Assembly (NCBI GenBank): GCA_029204225.1
Contig: CM055099.1
Location: forward strand, 43,586,914-43,650,913
From: Diphasiastrum complanatum
Lineage: Eukaryota; Streptophyta; Lycopodiopsida; Lycopodiales; Lycopodiaceae
Direction of reading: 5' to 3'
Length of the DNA: 64,000 nucleotides
Numbering within the stretch: position 1 is the stretch's first letter; each line of letters begins with the position of its first letter. The notes beneath the pieces are model-generated. The model did not search any database, had not been told where the DNA came from, and was given only the letters and a program-made list of their open reading frames with translations. The position numbers and the translations under genes are program-made. Of this stretch, positions 33,501-44,264 are shown one piece after another.

Positions 33501-36500
33501 TTATTCAGAATTACAAGAATCAATTTCATCAGCGACAACATCGTGCAATTCATCTCCTCTTAGATGATTTTCATCATCACTCTCACTTTCAAAAATTATT
33601 TCATCATCCTGACTATTAGAATTTCTATTCTCAACATCTATGGAAGGGGATGCTTCAAGTATGGTTTGACGATTTATTACATCTCTAGGTAGCCCAATCT
33701 CATAGTTAAAATGAAGGTTTTCCATTTCATTCTCAACATTTGCACCCTCAAATACTCATCATGAACGTGGTTCAACTTGAGCTACAAACCACCATATTTT
33801 GTTTAGTCGATCTGGTTGAAAAAATACTTGCAAAAATCACTATTTTAGAACATATCAAAAACTCAAATACTGAAGTCACTTGCAATAAAATGAAAAATAT
33901 TATAGCATATCATGTGCACCTGCTCATAGTGACGAGGCAACACCAATGTGTCAAAGGACTCCATGCTCAATGTTTTTGATGAATCAATCGCAAAAAATCC
34001 TCTTGGATCCGATTTTACGGTTGTATTTGGCCCTCTACAAACTAACTTGAACCATTTCACATCAAATAAAAAATAGTGTCCACTTTCACCAAATGACATG
34101 TCATAAATATTTTGTATAGTTCCTACGTATTCTATATCTCCTGAGATGGGATTCCGATCTCGTGCATTGCTTTGACTTTCTTGTTGGAAAGATGCTATTA
34201 CACCACAATCGTGTGTGCGTCTCTTGTTATCAATCCTTTCAACACAAAAGTGGAAACCAAAAGCCCATATAGCATTATACATTTTGCACTGCCACATGAC
34301 AAACATGAATCTCATAAATAATCATTGTGAATGAACATGGTGTTTCAAAATGATTAAACAAATATTGTTATAAACAAGAATGTTCTAATAATAAAGTATC
34401 TAAAGAATAATACCTTCCATTTGCATCCTTTTGCAAAGTCTCATTCTGCGTTTGATATTTTTTGTCCCTCTTTTGTTGCTTTTTGTAGTGTGTCATGCAT
34501 CCACTCTATAGTGCATTGCTTGGGCAATGGCTCAAGGTCATGTGAACTTGAGGCCATGTGTCTACCTCTATTCTGTCGTTGGCGCTTTCTAGACAAGGCC
34601 CTCTCTTTTTTTTCTTCTTCATATAGGTCTAACCATTTATCCATAACTCCACAATTATAAAGCATGAATGTAAAAAATTTTCTCGTTGGAAGGGTGCCAA
34701 CCTATGGACCTTTCCCATCCCTTGAGGTTTTTCACTAGCTACCTCTTCGACTTCCTCATCACGCCACAATAGTGGAACAGATGGATGTAGTTGGTGCAAA
34801 ATTTCAGTAACATAAAAGAGAGATTCATGTACTAACCATCCCTCTGACATGCTACCTTTAGGCCTTGTCTTTTGACGCACAAAATCTTTTAAGACTCTCA
34901 TGTACCTTTCCATAATGAACATCCACCTAAAAAGTCACAAATGGTTAAAAATAACTGTTTTATTTAATGAGTTCATGTATCAATTGATTTAGTTTAAATA
35001 CACATGCAAAAGATAATTTATGCACTTGTATTAGTGTGCACTGGACCAGCAATAGAAACTTCTTCAACCAAGTGCACCAATAAATGCACTTGTGAGTCCA
35101 TGATGGAAGTTGGAAAATATCTCTCAACATGCACATAATCTCTACCATATCCTCATGTCTCTTGCGAAGATCCAGCTCACAGATTTCTTTTGAACACATC
35201 CATCTGCAACATATTCAATCCATTTTATGTCTATTTGAATTTCCAATCAATAAATACTATATAAAAAAATGCACCAAGTACATGTAAATACCTGATAATA
35301 ATTGATAGTTTGTATATGGTCTCACAAATATCTTTTGACAAGCACCCACGAATTGACAATGGATAGATGAATTGAATCATCTTTAGCCAATCATGAGATT
35401 TGAGACCTTGCAACTTTCCATCCACTGTGAATGATGACCGTATAGAATGGGCAAAACTAGTTGGTGTTCTCATGTCATGAATAACGGAGCGCACATGGTT
35501 AAGCTCCTCCTTAGTGAATGTCCAAGGTACTTTTGGAGCATGATCTTCACCATCCTTTATCCAATATTCTTTTTTGGTATCTGATTCTTTCAGATCGAGC
35601 CTTACAGCAATGGTATCTTTTTCACCAATCAAGTGTTTCCAAATAGATTCACCCACATTTTTAAATATGTGCATGAGATCAAGTAGGTGATTAATCAAAA
35701 GGTTATTCCAATATTTCAAATGATGAAATATAGATAATATTTTCATACCATCGATTGGCTTTGCTTGAGATTCCTCCCATAGTATTCGCCAATCTTTCAC
35801 GAACATCCTCTTTGGAGGCATCTCTCTCTAAACTCTTCCTCCAAAACCTCTTCTATGAGTGTCTCTGAATGGATGGCCTTCATGCAAGTATTTACGATGA
35901 TTTTCATAAACCACTTTTTTGAGACTAAAAGACTATCTTCCCACAAGATTTGGCCCGCACAAAAACAAGCATTTTTTCCAGCCGTTTGAAAGCCTACCCA
36001 ACAAATGGATACTATCAATCACTATTAAACAAAAGTACATGTCAAAGAATAATTATAGCCATTGTAGTATATCATGTAAATGTCAATAATTATTAGTTGT
36101 ATGTAACTGTAAACAGACTCCTATGTACACAAGATAGACATTGTTTGAATGATTACCTGAGCATTCACCTAATCTTGGATGTCATGCATTGTCCACATTA
36201 CAATGGCATGTAGTGTAAACTCCCTCTCATGTAAGGGGCGCGAAATGTCATATTCTTTTATCCCCTTCCACAAATCTTCCAACTCGTCAATAAGTGGCTC
36301 AAGATACACATCCATGTTCTTAACCTTGCGTTGGCCAGGAATTAAAAGTGCCAACATAATGTGTCCCCTTTTGTACTCAACCAAGGAGAAATATTATAAT
36401 TTACCAAGCAAACAGGCCAAATGGACCACGTAGTTGCTCGTACACCAAAGGGGTTCACACCATCTATTGCAAGACCAAATCTCACATTTTTTGACTCTTT

Positions 36501-37481
36501 GGCAAAGCTTGGATACTCTTTGTTGATGTGCTTCCATGCAGGTGAATCTGAAGGTACCCTCATCATCCCATCCGTAGAGGTATGGTGTGCATGCCAGTCC
36601 ATAAGTTGTGCAAGAGATTTACAACGAAATCGACGTTGCAATCGTGGATTTACTGGAAAATGTCGTAAAACTTTGCACGAAATGGTTGCCCCTTGCAAAT
36701 CATCTCTTTATCAAGGAGTATCACAAATGGAACATTTCTTGAGTGATTCGTACCTTCCTCGATATAAAATACAATCTTTTGGACATGCATAATATTGCTT
36801 GTAGTCCATCCCGATGTTAGACAACATCTTTCGTGCCTCATCTCTTGTCTCAGACATGACATTCCCTTTTGAGAGAATTTTGTTTTTCAATAGTCTATAC
36901 ATGACAAAAGAAGTCATTGTAAAAAAAATATCACTCGATGTCCAGATTGTAAATTTTGTCTCAAGGCAAAAATGACAAGTAGATGAAAAAAAATTTACTC
37001 AAATTATGATGTGAGGCTTTGGTCACTCCATCTATATTTGGCTTGAAGATTTAATAGAAGTAGAGAAGTCGCCAAACGAGATGTCTTTGCTCTAGGATAC
37101 AATGCGATCTTTGATTCTTCTCGCAATTTCTTTTCTTCTTTAGATAAAAGTGTCTCCTCATCTTGTTCATTGTGTCTAGCTGCAATATTGTTCTCGTACA
37201 TATCATCCAACATGTCTCCCATGACTTCAAATTCATCATTCATTGAAAGCTCATTTTCATCGTTGGAACTTGTTTGCGAAGAAGTAGATCTAGATGAGCT
37301 AGATTCAGATGCATTAGTCTCTTGATTAATGCGCTCATCAATTTCCATCATCTCTTTTAAGCCTTGACGTAGACGACGAGGTAATTGCTTTATATGTGGA
37401 CCGTTGTATTGCATTCGTTGTCTACGTCGACTATTACGAGGATTATTGTCTCCAATACTAAATGAGGATGAAGAATCCTAT
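33501..37481 (-). pseudogene. CACTA (En/Spm) TNP2-type transposase remnant
   Basis: Minus-strand exon-like segments, in order: 37481-37004 (SSSSFSIGDNNPRNSRRR, then an acidic Ser-rich stretch); 36917-36650 (CPKDC...CSIC pair of Cys motifs); 36698-36169 (FGLAIDGVNPFG, SIWPVCLVNYNISPW, then MLALLIPGQRKVKNMDVYLE and PLIDELEDLW, the TNP2/Transposase_21 signature); 36018-35231; 34922-34629 (RYMRVLKDFVRQKTRPKGSM, as in DUF4218); 34315-33863 (YVGTIQNIY...FDVKWF, as in DUF4216); and an acidic tail at 33725-33501. Stops and frame breaks separate the pieces; some may be real introns. The enzyme would cut and paste CACTA elements. I cannot find the CACTA termini. Confidence 0.85.
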
Positions 37482-38755
37482 ATATCAAAATAACAAGAAG
37501 TAGGTTGAAACAATGCTTAATAAACATCTCCTCCCAATACTTGATAGATCTAAATGTTGCATATGAATATAAATTACCTCTTAGTTTAGAAAGTATGAAC
37601 ATACCAATGTATCTATTAGACAGATTTGTCTTTTCAACTTGTTAACATTCAATGAGCTCAAAGACGAATAATGCTCCTAACATTTAATCTAGGCAAATGA
37701 CGAATAATGCTCCTAACATTTGACATATTTAATTACACAAACCAAATACAATCAAGATGCATGGATTATACATCTCTACATATGAACAATTCCTCCCCAA
37801 ACCTGATAGATCTAGTGGCATAGACCATTACATAAGTGCCCTTTACATTCCTAGTAGAATATTCTTCTTTTCTATTGGTGCGTTCTTCAAAATCACAATT
37901 CGTCAATAGAGGGTGGCCAATGGAACTATTTATATATGCAAACGTCCATCAATGTATGTACGATTTGCCTTTGAGATGTTGCCTCCTTGCATGTGTTGCT
38001 CCTCTAAAGAACAAGCATTTGAATTCAAGCCATATACTTGCATCCTCCATTGGTGATGACACAAAGCATGCCAATCACCCCAATTGTATTGAGGCCCTGC
38101 ATATGGCATCAATGTCACAACACTATTAAAAGGGACCTCAATACTACTCAATGCGAAAAGGCCCAAACCAGCCTCAGGAAAGTGTTCACTAGGCATGATC
38201 ATGTACATTTGACCCCAATATGTAAATGGTGTTCCATTTAATGGTAATGGTGATTGGAGTGGCCAACACGAATATCTACTTCTAATAAAAGTTTTTACTA
38301 ATGGTTGCAAGCTAGGTGGAAGAGGAAGGTCAGACAAAGAACCTAGAATGTCTTTTGACACATCAACAGTGCATAGTAATTTGCAATTATCTTTCAAACT
38401 AGTCATAATACGTCCAAGACATGTTCTCTTTTTTAAAGAAGTGGTCATGTTTGTGGAATCCACATGGAGTATCATGGAGGACTCATGTCCAACATCTAGG
38501 ATAGGTGTGGTTGGGTGGTAAGAACATTCTAGATATTTGGAGACATGGATTGAATCACAAAGCATTGATGAACTAATTATATCATGCAAGGGGTCATCAT
38601 CAACAAGAGCATCATCTAGGGCCAATGATGATCCAAAATCAATATTCATGTGATTCATCCTATCAAAAATATTCTCGATCTCTCTTGCAACTCTTTTTCT
38701 TGAAACCAACTTATGGTCCTTCTTCTGCAAAAGTTGAAAATGTTAGATGTATCAA

Positions 38756-38760
<5 letters not shown>

Positions 38761-38846
<86 letters not shown>
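38761..38846. repeat. (TC)43 microsatellite
   Basis: A perfect 86-bp TC run lies in the intron of the SET-like gene. Open frames of Leu/Ser or Glu/Arg repeats across it are artefacts. A short CA tract follows at 38905-38943. Confidence 0.95.
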
Positions 38847-38849
<3 letters not shown>

Positions 38850-38980
38850 CATGAAACATAAATTAATATATAACACAAACCGTAAATCAGTAGCATGAAA
38901 CACAAACACAAACACATGCACACACACATACACACACACACCCACACCGACCCTAAACACACATGAAGAGAAAAACAGAG

Positions 38981-39681
38981 TGTGAAAGTACTGTACTTTA
39001 GAACCGTAAATGGATCTACAAAAGATCCACAAGAGTGATTGGATGCTTGCTTAACAATCTATCAAAAAACTAGACACAAAAAAGTTGATCTAGATTGGCA
39101 ATTTGACAAACAACAAGCATTAACAATCAAAAGCATTGATAAACATTGAAATCCGAGCCCACACGTGTGTACTGCAGGCTGTAGTACGGCCTTCAACCTA
39201 GGAAACAAGTAGAAATTGATTTGGTTTCATTTGGATCACAAAAACTCAATGTACATAGTGAACTAGCTTGAGATTGCCAATGAGCTCCAAAATTTTTCTA
39301 TCTTCTCACTATGGAGAGAGGGAATACATAGCAAATTCGACTTCCTTCTTGAAGTAAGGTGGATTTTCAGCATGTAATAAGGAAGTTAGCTCACTCTCCT
39401 TGACCTAAAATGAAACCCTAGTCTATTTCCTAGACTTATGCTTGGTAGGTAGTTAGTTGGTCAAATTTTCACCTTAAACTTAGGTGTAGGTCCTATAAAG
39501 TAGGGATGACCACCAAATAGACATGACCAACTCTCTTGACTTGACCTAACCTACATTAGGATGGGTTTCCCATGTGGCATCATGGCCTCACATTTGTGGG
39601 ACCCACTTGTGTACACAATGTACACTATTCTACATGGTTTTTGATCAAGCTAGATTTGCCAATTTTTGGCAATTCTTCACA
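38981..39681 (-). mobile_element. Solo LTR of the Copia-2 family
   Basis: A 701-bp LTR (tgtgaaagta...cttcaca) is flanked by a perfect target duplication CAGAG (38976-38980 and 39682-39686). It is related to but clearly diverged from the Copia-2 LTRs, sharing accgtaaatggatct, cacacgtgtg and ctgtagtacggcct blocks. With no internal sequence, it is what remains after LTR-LTR recombination. Orientation follows Copia-2. Confidence 0.92.
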
Positions 39682-39902
39682 CAGAGAGAACATTATAGAG
39701 TGCTAATCAAAACTCCCGAACCACACGATTATATCCTACTCCAGAATGTCACCACATGCTCCCTCCCTGCAGCGTTTGGGCTTGTTTGTGAAACTCATCT
39801 TCCAACAAAAAACATTTGAACCACGCCTTTAATCAACAGAAGAAAACAAGGGCTACACATCTTCCTAGAATTGGGAGTGTTGGTTACCTTTAACTCTTTC
39901 AT

Positions 39903-39904
<2 letters not shown>

Positions 39905-39992
<88 letters not shown>
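39905..39992. repeat. (TC)44 microsatellite
   Basis: A second perfect TC run of 88 bp lies 1.1 kb from the first, in the same intron and on the same strand. Confidence 0.95.
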
Positions 39993-39995
<3 letters not shown>

Positions 39996-40035
39996 CGTGA
40001 ATGAGAGGCTTTATGGGTGATTGAATATGGAAATC

Positions 40036-40260
40036 AAGATTAACTACATCTAATCATTCTATTTGGATTTTTTCTTTTAGAAGCAAGTGACAGATTAACT
40101 TCATCTAATCATTCTATTGAATTTTTTCTTTTAGAAGCAAGTGAGAGATTAACTTCATCTAATCATTCTATTTGGATTTTTCCTTTTAGAAGAAAGTGAG
40201 AGATTAACTTCATCTAAATATTCTATTTGGATTTTTCCTTTTAGAAGCAAGTGAGAGATT
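40036..40260. repeat. 55-bp tandem repeat (four copies)
   Basis: Units of the form gattaacttcatctaatcat, then a tctatttggatttttt block and ttttagaagcaagtgaga, start near 40038, 40093, 40147 and 40202. One unit has a 3-bp deletion. It lies in the intron of the SET-like gene. Confidence 0.85.
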
Positions 40261-40514
40261 AATATACTATATCCAAAGAGCAAATCATATTACATCATTA
40301 TTACAAATAAAAAAACTATGACATAAATCAATATACATACATGTGATGGATCAGTAGGCGGTCTACGTCGACTGATGGAAGAGCTTGAAGATGAACCAGT
40401 CAATAGTTGTTCATTGCACTTTAGTCTTGCTTGCTCCTTTTTTTAGTGATAGAGCTCAATTCTTTTTTCTTTCTCTAAATCACGTGGAGGTACAATAATT
40501 TTCCTAGAATTCAT

Positions 40515-40927
40515 AATTCCAATCAAATATCATTGTAAGAATAAATTTGCAAGAAAAATTATACACTCATATTCAAATAACAAATCAAGTGCAATTGATG
40601 TCAATATCAATAACAATATATACCTGCTATTGTGATCATGAGATGAATCACTATCTGATGATGATGACATCGTCGATGACATATACACACTGTAGCCAGC
40701 TACTCTATACCACATCATAAGTAATCATTATGAGACCGTATGTACTGAACAAATATAATAAAAATTTTTAAAGACATGCCAACATCTAATCCGTGTTTCT
40801 ACTTATGCTTAATGTAAATCTAATATTCTAGTAACATTGCTATCAAGAAATTTGCTTGGGTGGGGCAACACATGACGAGCAATCAAAATGAGGTTCATAC
40901 TGACAAATGTTAGACATCAGTAGATAG
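40515..40927. other. Region upstream of the SET-like gene
   Basis: A Ser/Asp-rich minus-strand frame (40718-40530) reads SSTMSSSSDSDSSHDHNS with a tacctg donor-like end, so it may be an extra 5' exon. Otherwise it is AT-rich. A tagtg at 40925-40929 overlaps the start of the next LTR and is not enough to call a CACTA terminus. Confidence 0.35.
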
Positions 40928-41751
40928 TGTGAGAAATTGGCAAAAATCTAGCTTGGTATTTTTTATGATAGAAGTTTGTAAGTGAATCTCACATGTGTGG
41001 AGGATGTTCCCACGTGTGGAGAATTGTAAAGTAAATCAAAAATGTTTGATATAGGGGTCTCATAGAATTTCATAGTCAAGCATTTAGGTGTAGGATGTTG
41101 ATAGGGTCAAATTTGGCATAGATGACAAATTATCCATTTCCACTTGTAATGCCACTATTGAGCCAAAATAGAATAGGAGGCCAAATTCGTGCCAATTAGA
41201 GTGTAGACAAGTGTAATGCTTTTGTTTGATGAAGTTTAAGAGGTCCAATAGGATTTAGAGGTGGAACCATGAGTGGTCCAATAGAATTTGAGGTTTGCTT
41301 GAAAATGGTCCAATAGAATTTAGAGGTGCATGGATCAATGGTCCAATAGGATTAAGAGGTGGCAAATTGTGGTCCAATCATAGTTAAGCATAATGGTAGC
41401 TCGTGGATCTACTAGTATCATTGTACTCCTCATTTGGATCTAATTGATTTTGAGATTGAGTGGATTTTGAATGTAAGTGATTTTCTAGCTTTCTCTCTCT
41501 ACCCGAGAGCTATTGATGATTTTATCTCTCTACCCTAGGAGAGCAGCTTGTTTTTACTTAGATTACTTTTGGAAAACTTCCCACACGTGTGAGTAAGAGT
41601 TGGAAGTGATTGAATGCATGTAGTAGTGTGTTTTTGCCATAGATTCAAAGATAGATCTTGAATCTCAATTTAGTCTTGATCTTGGTGCATCTACACACCT
41701 TAGCAGATCACAAGTACATGTTGTGGACAGTCCACACGTGTGAAATCAACA
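40928..41751 (+). repeat. Copia-4 5' LTR
   Basis: It starts tgtgagaaattgg and ends tgtgaaatcaaca. It contains two CACACGTGTG palindromes (41582 and 41733) and several gtccaatagaattt repeats (41245-41350). TSD cannot be tested because the 3' LTR is absent. Confidence 0.85.
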
Positions 41752-41764
41752 TGGTATCAGAGCC
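41752..41764 (+). other. Copia-4 primer binding site (tRNA-iMet)
   Basis: Directly after the LTR, tggtatcagagcc matches the initiator-tRNA primer site exactly. Confidence 0.93.
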
Positions 41765-41867
41765 TACCTAAGGTTACCATGCATTTTGATCCATTTGAGT
41801 GAAAACTATTCATTAATCTTGAGTTAGAAATTGTCAAGATCCATTTTCCTAGCTATCTTGTCCAATT

Positions 41868-42760
41868 TTGGATCAAAAGAGATCAATAGGGCAATACAAG
41901 AAGAGAGCTAAGATGGCTCTCCACTACATTAAGATGAATGTCTCTAATGAGATATTGAGGGAGATTGGTGATTGTTCTACATCCAAGGAAGCTTGGGATT
42001 GTCTCAAGTCCATCTATGAGGCTAAGAACACCTCTAGGCTCCTCACTCTTAGAAATCAAATCTTCCAAAGTAGTCAAAAGAGTGATGAGAGTGCATCTAA
42101 TTATGTTTTGAGAGTCAAAGATATTGATAGGGAGCTTGCATGTATTGGTGACTCAATCAATCAAAGTGAGCTAGTCCAATTCATTCTCAATGGCTTGAGA
42201 GATGAATATGACAACCTTGTCCAATCCTATGCCGTTAAGGAGGAGCTACCAAGTTTGGAGGCCCTTCAAAGTGTGCTTATTTTTTAAGAATCAAGACAAG
42301 AGTACAAACTCTTGAGGATGGACAAGCTATCACTCAATCATGATGATGGCAAAGTTCTATTTGCCAAGCACAAAGAGAGGAATAAGAAGCAACACCATCA
42401 CTTCTCTAATGACAAAGCTAAAGACCAAGATGGAGAGGAGGAGGAGGATACCTCTCATGCTTCTACTTCAAATCTCAAGAAGAAGAAGAAGATCAAGTGC
42501 TTTTATTGTGGCAAGAAAGGCCATTATGCCACCAATTGCTTCAAGAAGAAGAATCAACTCAATCAAGCCAACATCACCAATGAGAAAGAAGACTATATTG
42601 CAAGTCAGTGGAGAAGGCTCTCTTATGGCATCAAGCTTCTCCTCGTCCACCTTCAACAAGGATGACTCATGGTATATTGATAGTGGAGCATCTTCACATA
42701 TGTATCGCTCCAAGCACTTTTTTTCATCTATTATGCCTTATGATGGAGTCAAGAAGACCA
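41868..42760 (+). pseudogene. Copia-4 gag and start of protease
   Basis: Gag lacks about the first 50 residues seen in related elements. It has HYIKMNVSNEILREIGD, KEAWDCLKSIYEAKNTSR and LRVKDIDRELACIGD, and stops at a TAA near 42285. After a frame change the zinc knuckle CFYCGKKGHYATNC (about 42497-42540) is intact. The protease motif WYIDSGASSHM (42671-42703) is cut 60 bases later by Copia-3. Confidence 0.9.
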
Positions 42761-43414
42761 TGTGAAAAATACAGATCCTAAGTGGATCTAAACTCCAAGA
42801 TCATTGGCTTGAATGCTTGCACTCCAAACTACATAAGCTAGGAATTGGCAACACATTCTATGCTACCTAGAATGCAAAGAACTTGATCAAAAAGCATTTA
42901 TCACAAATGGAAACTTCCATAAACATCAAGTGCGGCCCAAAATAGCATTATACAGTCCATAATACATCAGCCTACCACTTTTGGAAAGCACCTAAGATCA
43001 TACACAATAGCTTGAAGACAATACACACAACAATGCTCTCAATGGAGGAAGAAACAATGACAATGATCTATTGATCTCAATGAAGCATACAAAAGGTTTC
43101 TCCAACCTGTTCTCCACGAATTTCAGCCTAATATAGGTGAGAGAGATGACTCTCTCTCCTCTCTCTAGAACTTAGGACCCAATTTTAGGACACCAGTAAC
43201 CTAAAATAGCCAATTTTGGCCTATATGTCCAAATAACATGATTTTAGTGTCATTTAGAAGGTCCCGAAGTTTGAGACTTCTTCAACATGAAATATATACT
43301 AGAATAAAAGTATCTAGGTCTCTTTCACACGTGTGAAAGGTTAGATCCAAAACTATGTACAAAAATTGCCAATTTAGGCCTCAAACTAGCTAGGAAATGT
43401 TGACAATTTTCACA
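42761..43414 (-). repeat. Copia-3 3' LTR
   Basis: 654 bp, with the 18-bp perfect palindrome ctttcacacgtgtgaaag at 43322-43339. Confidence 0.95.
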
Positions 43415-43427
43415 CTCCCTCTTCAAC

Positions 43428-44201
43428 TTAACTTGCTAGTTTTACAACACTACTTTGCTCCAACCTAAGAATGATCTCCATCATGATGATAGATCTCTTT
43501 TCAAGTGTTCTAATATGTACAATATGAAGTACAACATAATTGATATAGATAATAGTGCCCATATAGGATGCTTCACTATTTCTTACATCAATTTTACATA
43601 GAATGGTGAACAAGATACATGTAAAAGAACATAGAATAACAATGAAAGGATTCCTCCATGTATCCACCTTTGAGTTCTCTGTAAAACAGCAGCAAACAAG
43701 TTGTAAGTGAAAGTAACCAACAGGTGTTTGCATGCCTCGTCCACATTCCACTATGCCCATAGTGAATGCATCATGTATCTCCATGAATGAACCTCCATCA
43801 CCACCTTGCCTTTGTAGATCTCCAATCCACGAAAGCCCTTGAGTGAATGAATGCCAAAATGATGTGTTCTCTGTTCCATTTGAATGAGCAAAACCTGAAC
43901 TTGAAATACTTGAAGTATCTCCACAAGATTTGCATATAACGCTTGATCCTACATTGTCAACAATTTGCCAATTTGCCAACACTAGGATGCTAGATCTTGA
44001 ACTTTGCTCAAAAGTAAACATATTGACCACTTCCATATCTTTTGAGATTTGAATGAATGCATGTACTTGATCATAAAAACCAGCAATGATAACTATTCCA
44101 TCTCCAAGATCCAAAAGATGCAAAACTGTGGAACTAGTTTCATTGAATTTTGACAATTCCAACACATTGACATGACAATGTTCATACATGAGATTAAACA
44201 A
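43428..44201 (-). other. Unassigned open frame in the 3' part of Copia-3
   Basis: A 257-codon frame (TTG or internal ATG starts) occupies the place where RNase H should be, between the polyprotein stop and the 3' LTR. It contains DNVGSSVICKSCGDTSSISS and a GGDGGSFMEIHD stretch, then two hydrophobic stretches (SFTCILFTILC, INYVVLHIVHI). It has no DADWAG or STEAEY motifs. It could be captured host sequence or scrambled element sequence. Confidence 0.35.
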
Positions 44202-44264
44202 GTAAGGTAGAGTAAAAGGACACTTCCTTGCTGCTCCAAGAACCTTACTTGAACCTTCAAGGAC

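Larger units (their letters stand above)
37766..40514 (-). pseudogene. SET-domain protein gene relic beside the CACTA transposase
   Basis: Exon 1 (40514-40341) starts MNSRKIIVPPRDLEKEKR, has one in-frame stop near 40442, and ends SSSSSSISRRRPPTDPSH at a GTATGT donor. Exon 2 starts after a TTTTGCAG acceptor at 38724. It ends with a SET-like domain: GLGLFALSSIEV, then MPYAGPQYNWGD, YIDGR, and after a frameshift near 37925 INSSIGHPLLTNCDF and VYATRSIRFGEELF, with a stop at 37766. SET domains methylate lysines, usually on histones. No pre-SET Cys cluster is seen. The gene lies 285 bp upstream of the transposase on the same strand, and both start with a SSSS...RRR stretch. It could be a transposon cargo gene or a host gene. 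Confidence 0.65.
40928..42760 (+). mobile_element. Copia-4, 5' part (interrupted by Copia-3)
   Basis: A plus-strand Copia with a complete 824-bp 5' LTR (40928-41751), a primer site, gag, zinc knuckle and the start of protease. It is cut at 42760 by the insertion of Copia-3 and resumes at 49283. No 3' LTR is found after 50510, so its 3' end is deleted. Confidence 0.88.

Noticed and set aside
38655-39032. Glu/Arg and Leu/Ser repeat frames
   Set aside because: They are produced by the (TC)43 microsatellite on either strand.
40925-40929. tagtg as the outer terminus of the CACTA element
   Set aside because: A 5-mer overlapping the start of the Copia-4 LTR is not enough, and no matching cacta end was found near 33400 or 26160.
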